A stretch of DNA of 64,000 bases, taken from Nocardia fusca NBRC 14340. GTDB taxonomy: Bacteria > Actinomycetota > Actinomycetes > Mycobacteriales > Mycobacteriaceae. Position 1 is the first letter of the stretch; the number at the start of each line of letters is the position of its first letter. Of this stretch, positions 8,718-16,978 are shown in pieces. Under the pieces are notes generated by a model. That model worked only from the letters and a program-made list of their open reading frames with translations, ran no database searches and was not told the DNA's origin. Both the position numbers and the translations under genes were made by a program. Location of the stretch: assembly GCF_001618425.1 (NCBI RefSeq), contig NZ_BDCU01000031.1:1-64000 (forward strand), given 5' to 3'.

Positions 8718-10141
8718 TCAGGGCGCGATCCGCAGCATCCGTCCGACTGTGGCCTGCCAGTACGACCGATCGGGGCCGATCGTTCCGGTGAGCTGCAGGG
8801 GTTCGTCCAGCGGCGCGATACCCACAGGCCGGTGCGCACGCAGCTCGCCCGTGCCGAAATCCACCGCCGTGTAGTACACCGGACCCACCTGCTGGATCCC
8901 GCCGCCGGGTGGGAGCGGTCCGTAGGAGAGTCCGTAGATCAGGCCGTCCGCGCGTGAGAGGCGGGGCAGCGAGGCCATCCGGTCGCCGGTCTCCCAGATG
9001 CGGCGGCACCCGGTCTCCGAGACATCGATGCGGGTCATACCGCCGGTGAACACCGCATGTGGTGGGTGGCTGGGGCCCGATGTCGCAGCCGGCGGATAGC
9101 CGAACCCGTAGGTGCTGGGGATCACCAGGGAATTTCCCCAGGCCATCGGTGAATTCTCGGTGCCCTGCCCGGAGGTCCCGAAGGCCGGGGTCCGGCACAC
9201 CTGCGTTCCGTCGTCGGCGCGGTAGACGAGCAGATCGGGGCGTTCGGCATCATCGACGATTGCCACCCATTCGTCACCGTCGGGGCCGAAATAGGTCGGC
9301 GTGGTACCGGATCCGGGCCCGAGTTGGCCGGGTTTGCGGACCGTGCCCGCCGCGTAGGGCTGTCGCCAGACCACCTCGGGCACACCGGAGGCCCCGGCCC
9401 GCATCTCGTAGAGCGCGCGGGTGGTGAGGACCGAGGTACCGTCCCGGCGCACGCTCAGCCCGTTGGTGAGTTTCTCGCCCTCGGGCACAGCCGGGTCGCC
9501 GCCGCGCGGCCGGTGCGGTCGACGGTGCCGATCACCCCGCCGGTGGTGGCGAACCAGACGCGGCCCGCGTAGTCGGGCGCCACACCGGTGATCGCGTCGC
9601 CGGCCGGAATGCTGCCCGCGATGTCGATCCGCTCGTCGACGAACAACTCCCAGCGGCCACCGGCAGCGCGCCGGTGCCCGACCTCGACGATCGCGCCCGA
9701 CCCGTCGGCGACGACCACGCGGTCGCGGCTGTCGAGATAGCCGTACACCCCGCCCAGCAGACCGCCTTTTGTCAGCTGCAGTGAGGCGACCGGGGTCGCG
9801 GAGACCGGGTCGAAGAGTTTCACCGTCGGCACGGCGACGTCCGGTGGGGTGAGTCCGGCGTAGCCCGTGCACAGCGCCACCGCCATACCGTCGGACGCGA
9901 CGAAGGTCGCGCTGCACGCCCCACCCGGCACCGAGGAGGCGGCGAGCCGGCCGTCCGGCCCGGGACCGGGGTGCCCGGTGCTGTCGGTGGACGCGAGATC
10001 GCCATGGATCAGTGAGGTTCCGGCCGGGCCGAGGTCGGGAATCACCGGGTCCGCGGCCCCGGCTCCGGCGCTACCGGCCACCATCAGCACGGACACCACC
10101 ACCGGCAACACCGGGCGCACGATTGCGCTGTAGCACCGCAT
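8718..10141 (-). pseudogene. secreted beta-propeller-like protein, interrupted by a frameshift
   Basis: Two overlapping reading frames together encode one protein of about 473 aa. The first part starts at 10141 (MRCYSAIVRPVLPVVVSVLMVAGSAGAGAADP, a Sec signal peptide) with GGAGGG nine bases upstream. It runs to about 9500 with repeated segments such as VVVADGSGAIVEVGHR and GRVWFATTGGVIGTVDRTGRAAA. Coding then continues in another frame (DPAVPEGEKLTNGLSVRRDG...) to the stop at 8718. One missing base around 9495-9510 explains the switch. Short Trp/Gly repeats suggest an extracellular beta-propeller. Either a real inactivating mutation or a sequencing error in a GC-rich run. Confidence 0.7.
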
Positions 10142-10385
10142 CGACCACATCCCTCCGTCTCGCCGCACGCACCCGGATCCGTTCCGCCGAGCGGTTATCC
10201 GGGAACGTGACGGCGGGCTTCGCACTGCGGGCAGCATACGGGGAGGCGCGGACGGTCGAGCGTCTCGGGACGACCCACTCCCGCACGGTCCGCACCTACT
10301 CCGCGCGGGGGCGAACGAGGGGCAACTTTTCGGGTATCCGGCCGGAGTAGCGGCAGTTTCGACCGTACCGGTGGAGGAGGAGAGA

Positions 10386-11432
10386 GTGGATCCTGCGGTA
10401 TTGCTCGTGGCGGGTTGGGCGGCCGGGGTGTTCGGCGCCACCCGGCTCGGCCGGGAGCCGCGCCGGTTGTCCACGGGATTCTTCCTGCTCGCGGCGGTCG
10501 CGCTGGTCCTCGCCGGGGCGGGAGCCGCGGCCGCGCGGCTGGCCGACCCGTCCGGCCCGGAATCGGTTTCGGTGCTCCTGGGCGCACTGTCCTCGCTGGG
10601 TGTGATCGTGGTGGGCCTCGGGCTGCTCACGAACGGCATCGCCGTCGCCCGGCGCGAAGGGGTGCGGCCGATCACCATGACCCCGGTGGTAGTGGGTCTC
10701 GGTCTCCTCGTGCTGCCCCTCGCCGCGTTGCTCGCCCTCCGGCGCGGACCCGCTGTACCGCACTGGCTGATGCTCATCGCCGCCACGGCCACCCTGGTGG
10801 GCATCTACCTGCTGGCGCATCTGCTCGCTTTCGCCGGGCACGCCGTGCTCTACGGCAAACTCCCGGACGAGACGGGCGCGGACGCCGTGGTGGTCCTGGG
10901 CTGTGGCCTGAACCGGAACCGGGTCACCCCGCTGCTCGCGGCCCGCCTGAACCGCGCGATCCAGGTCTATCGCGCCGAAACAGCGGCCGGGCGCACGCCG
11001 GTCCTCGTCACCTCCGGAGGAAAGGGCAGCGACGAGGCCCTCAGTGAGGCCGATGCGATGGCCGCCTACCTCGTCGCCGCCGGTGTCGCCGAGACGTCGA
11101 TTCTCCGGGAACGCCGCTCTCGCAATACCGAGGAGAATCTGCGCAACACCGTGGACCTGCTCCACCGTTACGGGCTCGACACCGCCGAAGCCCGGGTCAC
11201 GGTCGTCACCAGTAACTTCCATGTGCTGCGCGCTGCGGCGCTGACCCGTCGGCTCGGTATCCGGGCCCAGGTCGTCGGCGCCCGCACCGCGCGGTACTTC
11301 ATCCCCGCCGCGTTCCTGCGCGAGTTCGCGGCCGTCCTGACCACCCACTATCGCCGCACCCACCTGGCGGCGGCCGCCGCCACGGTGATCGCCCTCGCCG
11401 CTGCCGGGGTCGACGCCTACTTCTCCGTGTGA
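10386..11432 (+). CDS. YdcF/SanA family (DUF218) membrane protein
   Basis: 348-aa protein with four to five N-terminal transmembrane helices (about residues 1-150) followed by a DUF218/YdcF domain. The domain begins DAVVVLGCGLNRNRVTPLLAARLNRAIQVY and continues VTSGGKGSDEALSEADAMAAYL, RSRNTEENLRNTVDLL and VVTSNFHVLRAAALTRRLG, all signature blocks of the family; a final helix closes the protein. Members are linked to envelope integrity and sometimes bind S-adenosylmethionine, but the reaction is not established. Start is GTG 10386 with GGAGGAGAG just before it. Confidence 0.85.
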   Translation: MDPAVLLVAGWAAGVFGATRLGREPRRLSTGFFLLAAVALVLAGAGAAAARLADPSGPESVSVLLGALSSLGVIVVGLGLLTNGIAVARREGVRPITMTPVVVGLGLLVLPLAALLALRRGPAVPHWLMLIAATATLVGIYLLAHLLAFAGHAVLYGKLPDETGADAVVVLGCGLNRNRVTPLLAARLNRAIQVYRAETAAGRTPVLVTSGGKGSDEALSEADAMAAYLVAAGVAETSILRERRSRNTEENLRNTVDLLHRYGLDTAEARVTVVTSNFHVLRAAALTRRLGIRAQVVGARTARYFIPAAFLREFAAVLTTHYRRTHLAAAAATVIALAAAGVDAYFSV

Positions 11433-11490
11433 GTTCCCGGCCTTCCGGCTGCCGGCCGAGGAGCAGGGCACACCCGGGCAGGGCACCCGG

Positions 11491-11940
11491 TCAGGTGCGG
11501 GAGCGCTGGACCTCGTCCGGTCCGAGCGCGGTTTCGTGAACGGTCAGCCAGCGGTAGCGGTTCTCGTCCGGGTCGGCGCGCAGTACCGCCGTCGTCCGCC
11601 GATACTCACTGGTGTCGCCGTCGCGATGCTCTTCCACGAAGCGCACCACGGTGAGATCGGCCGAGGCGCAAACTATTTCGACATCCGACACCTCGATGAC
11701 CAGACCCGGGCGACTGTTGCGGGCCCGGTGCAGGCCCGCGAGCAGTTCGGTTTTCCGCACCACCGCGCCCGCGACCGTCACCATCGAGAATTCGTCGTGC
11801 TGAGCGGCGGCGAATCCGTCCAGCACCTGGGGAGACGCGGTGGTGCCGAGCCAGGTGGCCAGCAGGGAGTGGACCCGTTCGACCTCCGACCGCGCATCCA
11901 ACGGTTCGGCGGTATCGGGTAGCCCACTCGTTTCGGTCAT
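11491..11940 (-). CDS. SnoaL-like / nuclear-transport-factor-2 fold protein
   Basis: 149-aa protein with the NTF2-like layout: an N-terminal helix (VERVHSLLATWLGTT), then FAAAQHDEFSMVTVAGAVVRKTELLAGLHRARNS and the strand series LVIEVSDVEIVCASADLTVVRFVEEHRDGDTSEYRRTTAVLR. Such small alpha+beta barrels act as isomerases or hydratases or simply bind ligands; function is not deducible. Weak ribosome-binding site. It lies downstream of the SDR gene on the same strand (53-bp gap) and may be co-transcribed with it under the MerR-controlled promoter. Confidence 0.7.
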   Translation of the reverse strand: MTETSGLPDTAEPLDARSEVERVHSLLATWLGTTASPQVLDGFAAAQHDEFSMVTVAGAVVRKTELLAGLHRARNSRPGLVIEVSDVEIVCASADLTVVRFVEEHRDGDTSEYRRTTAVLRADPDENRYRWLTVHETALGPDEVQRSRT

Positions 11941-11993
11941 AACCGGCACAGTACCGGCCGGGGGCGTACTCGACCCGGCACGCGCGCCCGGTC

Positions 11994-12971
11994 TCATCGG
12001 TACCGGGCCGGGGAGTCGGCGAACCCGTCCACCCCGGTGAGTTCGACCGACAGCGTCCACAGCCGGGCCGCGGCGTCCCGGTCGGTGGCCCACGGCTTGA
12101 CGCCGCCGACGAGCATATCGTCGTCGAGGGCCGCTTCGGCGATATCGCAGTCCTGGCAGTACGCGCCGCCGTAGCCGTGTAACAGCGGTGAGGTGGCGGC
12201 CCACACCGCGGTGGCCGCTCCCTGCGCCGGGGTCTTGAAACCCGGGGCGATACGGCCGTCGTCGGTGAGCCAGCCCTGGGCGAGCTGTTCGGACCGGGGA
12301 ATACGCCGCTGCAGCGGCGTGAGAATACTGCCCGGGTGTACCGCGAAGGCATGCAGTCCATCGCTTGCGCCGAGTTCGTCGAGGTGTACAGCGAACAGTG
12401 CGTTGGCGGTTTTGGACTGACCGTAGGCGGCCCAGTGATCGTAGTCGTGCCGGAAATGCGGGTCGTCCCAGCGGATGCCGGAGAGGAAGTGCCCGGAGGA
12501 CGATACCGAGACCACCCGCGCGCCGGTCCGGGCGAACGCGGGCCGCAGCGCGGTGATCAGCGCGAAGTGGCCGAGATGGTTGATGGCGAAATGTGCCTCC
12601 CACCCGGGCCCGATGTGCCGGACCGGATAGGCCATCACGCCCGCGTTACCGATCACGATATCGAGTACCGGACCATTCTCCCGGAACTGCTCGGCGAAAC
12701 TCCGTATGCTGTGCGGGTCGGCCAGATCCAGTGGCAGCACCTGCGTGCGCGGGACGTCCCGGAGAGCCGCGGTGGCCACCGCGGGTCGGCGCGCGGGCAC
12801 GATGACATGTGCTCCCGCCCGGGCGAGTGCGGCGGTGGCTGCCAGTCCGAGACCCGAGTATCCGCCGGTGATCAAGGCGTTGCGGCCGGTGAGATCGAGG
12901 CCCGCCAGGACGTCGTCTGCGGTGCTGTGGGGGCCGAACCCGGAGTTGAGCTTGTGCTGTGTCGTGGTCAT
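11994..12971 (-). CDS. SDR-family oxidoreductase (retinol-dehydrogenase-like), MerR-controlled
   Basis: 325-aa short-chain dehydrogenase. The NADP-binding TGGYSGLGL motif replaces the usual TGxxxGIG near residue 38. IGNAGVM corresponds to NNAG, a Ser lies in VVSVSSSGH and the catalytic pair is YGQSKTANALF. This is the light-dependent protochlorophyllide/retinol-dehydrogenase-like subgroup common in actinobacteria. The start at 12971 (MTTTQHK) is about one base from the expected transcription start of a MerR-type promoter, so the mRNA may be leaderless. The partner regulator is divergent at 13027. Substrate unknown; often electrophile- or aldehyde-responsive. Confidence 0.85.
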   Translation of the reverse strand: MTTTQHKLNSGFGPHSTADDVLAGLDLTGRNALITGGYSGLGLAATAALARAGAHVIVPARRPAVATAALRDVPRTQVLPLDLADPHSIRSFAEQFRENGPVLDIVIGNAGVMAYPVRHIGPGWEAHFAINHLGHFALITALRPAFARTGARVVSVSSSGHFLSGIRWDDPHFRHDYDHWAAYGQSKTANALFAVHLDELGASDGLHAFAVHPGSILTPLQRRIPRSEQLAQGWLTDDGRIAPGFKTPAQGAATAVWAATSPLLHGYGGAYCQDCDIAEAALDDDMLVGGVKPWATDRDAAARLWTLSVELTGVDGFADSPARYR

Positions 12972-12978
12972 TCGACGA

Positions 12979-13009
12979 ACGCTAGGATCTAGAGCGCGAT
13001 CTAGGTCAA
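12979..13009 (-). promoter_or_regulatory. MerR-type promoter with 19-bp spacer and palindromic operator
   Basis: On the minus strand, -35 TTGACC (13004-13009) and -10 TAGCGT (12979-12984) are separated by exactly 19 bp. The spacer holds the inverted repeat CTAGA-N6-TCTAG (12989-13004). This is the hallmark of MerR-activated promoters, where the over-long spacer is untwisted by the regulator. It drives the SDR gene starting at 12971. Confidence 0.8.
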
Positions 13010-13026
13010 GCCATGAGGGTCGGTGT

Positions 13027-13434
13027 ATGAGCGAACTGTCCATCGGAGACGTGGCGAAGGCGACCGGTCTGGGAATCCATGCATTGCGCTTCTTCGAACG
13101 GGAGCAGCTTTTCCTGCGGCCGATTCCACGTACCGCGGGTGGGCGTCGGATCTACGACACCGCCGATGTGGAATGGCTGCTGCTGTGCAAGCGGCTGCGC
13201 GACTCGGGCATGCCGATCGCGACCGTGCGGGAATTCGCCGGATTGGTCCGGTCCGGGCCGGGAAACGAAGCGCAGCGGTTGGCGCTGTTGGAGGAGCACC
13301 AGCAGTCGGTCGAGGCCAAGATAGCCGAGCTCGGCGCGAGCCTCCGTATCATTCGCGACAAGGTCGGCACCTATCGGGAACATATGGCGGAAGGGACCGC
13401 GGCAGGCCTCTGGTCTCCTACGCCACGGGCGTAG
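13027..13434 (+). CDS. MerR-family transcriptional regulator
   Basis: 135-aa regulator. An N-terminal winged HTH (MSELSIGDVAKATGLGIHALRFFEREQLFLRPIPRTAGGRRIYDTADVEWLLLCKRLRDSGMPI) is followed by a dimerisation coiled coil (LLEEHQQSVEAKIAELGASLRIIRDKVGTYREHM). No conserved metal-binding Cys is present, so it belongs to the organic-effector or SDR-controlling MerR group rather than the metal sensors. It is divergent from the SDR at 12971 with a 19-bp-spacer promoter between them; activation of that gene is the expected role. Confidence 0.9.
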   Translation: MSELSIGDVAKATGLGIHALRFFEREQLFLRPIPRTAGGRRIYDTADVEWLLLCKRLRDSGMPIATVREFAGLVRSGPGNEAQRLALLEEHQQSVEAKIAELGASLRIIRDKVGTYREHMAEGTAAGLWSPTPRA

Positions 13435-13500
13435 GGCCACCGGCCCGGGCCGAGCCCTCGGTGCCGCACCGCGCACCCGACCGGCCGCTGCCGTGGTGAG

Positions 13501-13521
13501 CCCGCGGTCCTGCGCCGCGGG
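13501..13521. terminator. possible hairpin terminator between convergent genes
   Basis: Seven-base inverted repeat CCCGCGG/CCGCGGG with a 7-nt loop between the MerR gene and the convergent flavoprotein gene. It is short and in GC-rich surroundings, so only a candidate. Confidence 0.3.
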
Positions 13522-13609
13522 CGCGGAGCGGCGAGCTCCCGGCCGCAAGTGGCCGGTGCCCTCCGCCCTCTACTCCGAAGATTGCGTCCCGAATGCGAGC
13601 GGGACTGGC

Positions 13610-14938
13610 TCAGACCGCGACCGGCCGGTCTGCCGCGGTATCGGCCGCGGCCAGGCCGAAGACGAGTGCCGGCGCGATACCGCCCGCGTACGCGTTGTCG
13701 TAGAGACCGCCGATATCGGACCCCGCCGCGTACAGACCGTCGATCGGGTCGCCCGCGGCGGAGAGCACCCGGGCGGTGGCGTCGATGCGGATCCCGTGGA
13801 ACGGGAAGGTCAGCGCCGGACAGGTTTCGATGATGTAGTAGGGGCCCCGGTCCAGCGGCTGTGCGTCATAGGTGCGGGTGGGGGCCACCGCGTCCCCGGC
13901 GGCGTTCACCGCACGGATCTGTTCGGCGATGGCGGTCCCGTCGTAACCCCATTCCTCCGGCAGATAGGCGAAATCGTCGAGTGTCTCGGCGATTCCGCAA
14001 CGCCCCTCGCGGCGCCGGGTGAGGTCGAATTTGTCGACCGCCACCGCGCCTTCGACATAACTGCCGAGCACCCGGTCGCGGTAGACCCGTTTGTCGGCGA
14101 CGAGCAGCCCCCGGGCCTCCGGCTGTTCGAGCAGCCGCATGGCAGTCAGGTGGTCGCCCCGGGTTTCGTCGGTGAAACGCCGGTTGTCCAGGTTGAACAA
14201 CAGGGCGTGTTCGCTGTAGTACAGCGACAGCGCCACGAAATCGGCGGGTTCGCGGAACGGAACCTGCGCCGGCACCAGGTGCCCGTAGAAACCGGAGTTC
14301 GGGGTACCGGTGGCGGCACCGACTCCGGTGGCGAGCCGCAGTCCGTCTCCGGTGCTCGCCGGATTGGAGCGCAACTGCATGGCCGGTGCCTGCGGATGGA
14401 TGTTCTCGGCGACCAGTTCGGCATCGGCCTGGAATCCGCCGGTGGCGAGTACGACCGCGGCGCAGCGGATCTCGAGTTCGGTGCCGTCCGGCCGGCGTAG
14501 CTGTGCGCCGGTCACGGCATCACGTTCGGTCAGCAGCCGGACGGTCTCGGTGCCGGTGAACAATTGCGCGGCGGCGGTGATCCGGCGCCGGCATTCGTCG
14601 ATGTACTGGTTGGTGTCGAATTGATGCCCGATCCCGTACCGGAGCACGGGGACCGGTTCTCCGCACTGCACCCCGAGCGCGCGGATCCACGCGAGGGCCT
14701 CGGCGAACCCGTCGACCACCGCGTGGCGCAGCGCCGGATCGCCGTCCGGGTTCACCTCGTCCATCACCGCGCGGGTGGGCGCGGTCCAGGCGTAGCCGGC
14801 GTACCGTGCCGACCCGCCGACCGCATCGGCCTTCTCCACCACCACGACCGAGCGTCCCCGGTCGAGGGAGCGGGCGGCGGCGGTGAGGCCGGCCATTCCC
14901 GCGCCGATCACCAGTACATCCGTGTCGATTGTCCGCAT
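13610..14938 (-). CDS. FAD-dependent oxidoreductase, fumarate-reductase / 3-ketosteroid-dehydrogenase-like
   Basis: 442-aa flavoprotein of the FAD_binding_2 family. The N-terminal Rossmann motif is VLVIGAGMAGLTAAARSLDRGRSVVVVEKADAVGGSARYAG. The second half of the FAD site is VVLATGGFQADAEL, and the C-terminal FAD segment is GLYAAGSDIGGLYDNAYAGGIAPALVFGLAAA. The family desaturates or reduces C=C bonds next to a carbonyl (fumarate reductase, KstD, urocanate reductase). AAGGAAG precedes the ATG at 14938. It is the last gene of a leftward run OYE - binding protein - SDR - flavoprotein, so it likely acts on the same imported cyclic enone or enoate substrate. Confidence 0.85.
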   Translation of the reverse strand: MRTIDTDVLVIGAGMAGLTAAARSLDRGRSVVVVEKADAVGGSARYAGYAWTAPTRAVMDEVNPDGDPALRHAVVDGFAEALAWIRALGVQCGEPVPVLRYGIGHQFDTNQYIDECRRRITAAAQLFTGTETVRLLTERDAVTGAQLRRPDGTELEIRCAAVVLATGGFQADAELVAENIHPQAPAMQLRSNPASTGDGLRLATGVGAATGTPNSGFYGHLVPAQVPFREPADFVALSLYYSEHALLFNLDNRRFTDETRGDHLTAMRLLEQPEARGLLVADKRVYRDRVLGSYVEGAVAVDKFDLTRRREGRCGIAETLDDFAYLPEEWGYDGTAIAEQIRAVNAAGDAVAPTRTYDAQPLDRGPYYIIETCPALTFPFHGIRIDATARVLSAAGDPIDGLYAAGSDIGGLYDNAYAGGIAPALVFGLAAADTAADRPVAV

Positions 14939-15000
14939 ACGTGCTTCCTTGTCGCTCGTTTCGCGGGTGGGCGCCCGCCGTGGATCCGGGGCCGGCCGGC

Positions 15001-15786
15001 TCATATCGTGAACCTGCCGCCGTTGCTGAGCAGCACCGCGCCGATGACATTGGCGGCGCCGGGGGAGGCGAGATACAGGATGTTGTCGGCCAGTTCCGCG
15101 GCGGTCGCGTAACCGCGTGGGGTGCCGTCGGCCATGGCCGCACGCAGATGCGCCGGGGTCCGGGCCGCCATTCCGGTATCCACCGGGCCCGGTGCCACGG
15201 TGTTCACCCGGATCCCGAAATGTGCGGCCTCCTTGGCCACCGACTGGCTCAGTGCGTGCACGCCCGCCTTCGAGGCCGCGTAGTGCGGGTACCCGGTGAG
15301 CGTGTCGAAGGCCGCGGACGATCCCACGGTGACGATCGCACCGCCGCCGGTCTCCTTCATCGCGCGGACGGCCGCACGCAGCACATAGAAGGTGCCGTCC
15401 AGGTTCACCGAGAGGATCCGCCGCCACTGCTCGTCGCCGAGATGGGTGAGGACATCGGCGGGGCGGTGTTGTTCGGCCGCCTCGTGGATCCGCTGTTTGC
15501 TGTGTGGATCGTCGACACCCGCCGCGTGGACCACCACATCGACGCGGCCGTGGTCGCCCAGCGCGCTGGCGAAGGCACTGTCCACCTGGGCCGAGTCGGC
15601 CACGTCCAGTTCGATCGCGGTCGCGCCGGGGATATCGGCCGCGATACGGCCCGCCGCCTGCCGGTCGATATCGCACAGGTAGACCGCTCGCGCCCCGCGC
15701 CGGGCGAGCAGGCGGGCGGTGGCGGCGCCGATGCCCGAACCCGCTCCGGTCACCAGCGCCACCTTGTCGCCGAACTGTGCCGTCAT
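15001..15786 (-). CDS. SDR-family oxidoreductase
   Basis: 261-aa classical SDR: TGAGSGIGAATA cofactor site, VHAAGVDD in place of NNAG, catalytic Ser in VTVGSSAAF and YPHYAASKAG (YxxxK). The C-terminus ends NILYLASPGAANVIGAVLLSNGGRFTI. GAGGAGAA lies just before the ATG at 15786. It sits between the KstD-like flavoprotein and the ABC binding protein in the same leftward operon, suggesting oxidation or reduction of a hydroxyl/ketone in that pathway. Confidence 0.85.
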   Translation of the reverse strand: MTAQFGDKVALVTGAGSGIGAATARLLARRGARAVYLCDIDRQAAGRIAADIPGATAIELDVADSAQVDSAFASALGDHGRVDVVVHAAGVDDPHSKQRIHEAAEQHRPADVLTHLGDEQWRRILSVNLDGTFYVLRAAVRAMKETGGGAIVTVGSSAAFDTLTGYPHYAASKAGVHALSQSVAKEAAHFGIRVNTVAPGPVDTGMAARTPAHLRAAMADGTPRGYATAAELADNILYLASPGAANVIGAVLLSNGGRFTI

Positions 15787-15824
15787 GTTCTTCTCCTCGT
15801 CCGCCGCCGTGTGCGCATCCTCGG

Positions 15825-16868
15825 TCATTGGAAGATGCCCTCCCATTCGTTGCGATAGCGTTCGGCGCCTTCGCCGATGGTGACCTCGAGGTTCTGGTCG
15901 GGGACGTCCTGCGCGACCGCCAGGGCCCCGTCGATATCGGGCAGTACGGCGCCGTAGCCGGGTGAGGTCGCCTGCTGGCCCGGCCGGCTCACCATGAAAT
16001 CGGCGAGCACCTGGGCGGCGTTGGGGTGCGGCGCCGAGCCGAGCGCCAGCCCGTACCACCGGGCGCCCCACACGTGCGGGCCCTCGGTCCAGGCGACCGG
16101 CGCCCCCGCGGCCCGTTCGGGCAGCATCGGATTGCACATGAGCGCGGCCACGATCTCCCCGGAGGCCAGTGCCTGTCCCAGCGGCTGGCTGCTCGGGTAG
16201 ATCCGCGGACTGTTCTGCGCGAGCTGCCGCAGGAAATCCCGTCCGCCGTAGTTCTCCTCGATGTGGTCGTAGTAGTCGATGTAGGTCGGTGAGGTGGCCG
16301 GGGTGACGATGCCGACCTTGCCTTTCAGGGCGGGGTCCAGCAGATCCCGCGCGGTGCGGATGCCCTCGGGGTAGGCGGCGGTGTTCCAGCCGAAACCCAG
16401 GATCACCGCGCCCTCGAGGAAGAACTTCCCATCGACGATGCTGTCCGCCCGGCGGTATTCGGGCGCGTCGAACGCGGGCCCGACCACCTCGACAGCGGCA
16501 TCGGTGCCCTCGGCCTGCTGCATCCAGGACACATCGGTGATGACCGCGATATCGCCGGCGCCCTTTCCGGTCCGTGATTCCGCGTCGATCCGGGAGAGCA
16601 GGTCGGCATCGACGCCCCGGACCACGGTGAGATCGATCTGCGGATAAGCGGTTTCGAACGCCTTCTCCAGGTCTGCGAGCACCGGCTGGGCCTGGGTGGA
16701 GTAGATCGTGACCGTGCCTTCGGCGTTCGCCGCGGCGACCACCTCGTCCCAGGTGCCGGCGACGGGCCGGGAGACCTGGCCGGTCCCGCCGCAGCCCGCC
16801 AGGGCCAAGGAGAGAGAGCCGACTATCGCGGCCGTTCTCAGCACGTGCGTTCGCAGGGTTTTCCGCAT
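15825..16868 (-). CDS. ABC transporter substrate-binding lipoprotein (AfuA/Fe3+-type fold), paralogue of 19046
   Basis: 347-aa extracellular binding protein of the AfuA/FbpA-like class. The lipobox is LAGC after MRKTLRTHVLRTAAIVGSLSLA. The mature start EVVAAANAEGTVTIYSTQAQPVLADLEKAFETAYPQIDLTVVRG is typical of this class. It is clearly paralogous to the protein at 19046-20083: both have an R/GPV-GxW N-terminus, an APHPNAAQVL-DFM block and a YGAVLPDI/YAAALPDI C-terminus. Iron-ligand tyrosines cannot be confirmed, and the genetic company (OYE, SDR, KstD-like) favours an organic substrate. No permease lies on this side; it presumably shares the one at 20905-23765. Confidence 0.85.
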   Translation of the reverse strand: MRKTLRTHVLRTAAIVGSLSLALAGCGGTGQVSRPVAGTWDEVVAAANAEGTVTIYSTQAQPVLADLEKAFETAYPQIDLTVVRGVDADLLSRIDAESRTGKGAGDIAVITDVSWMQQAEGTDAAVEVVGPAFDAPEYRRADSIVDGKFFLEGAVILGFGWNTAAYPEGIRTARDLLDPALKGKVGIVTPATSPTYIDYYDHIEENYGGRDFLRQLAQNSPRIYPSSQPLGQALASGEIVAALMCNPMLPERAAGAPVAWTEGPHVWGARWYGLALGSAPHPNAAQVLADFMVSRPGQQATSPGYGAVLPDIDGALAVAQDVPDQNLEVTIGEGAERYRNEWEGIFQ

Positions 16869-16978
16869 GGGTACCTCATCATTTCTATCCGTATGTCAAG
16901 GGGTGTCGACATCGGGGGACTGTGGTCCGGGCGTCCGCTCTCCGGAAATAAGTGGGTCGGATTCGGCTCCGGCGCCGA

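Noticed and set aside
9485..9515. Programmed -1 frameshift in the secreted-protein gene
   Set aside because: No X-XXY-YYZ heptamer or downstream pseudoknot is visible. A missing base fits better, so it is listed as a frameshifted gene.
11433..11490. Terminator after the DUF218 gene
   Set aside because: Only a five-base GC stem with a long loop; not convincing in this composition.
14939..15676. N-terminal extension of the flavoprotein frame (688-aa version to 15676)
   Set aside because: The extra 246 residues are Arg/Gly-rich, antiparallel shadow of the SDR gene at 15001-15786, which has intact SDR motifs. A clear start with AAGGAAG exists at 14938.
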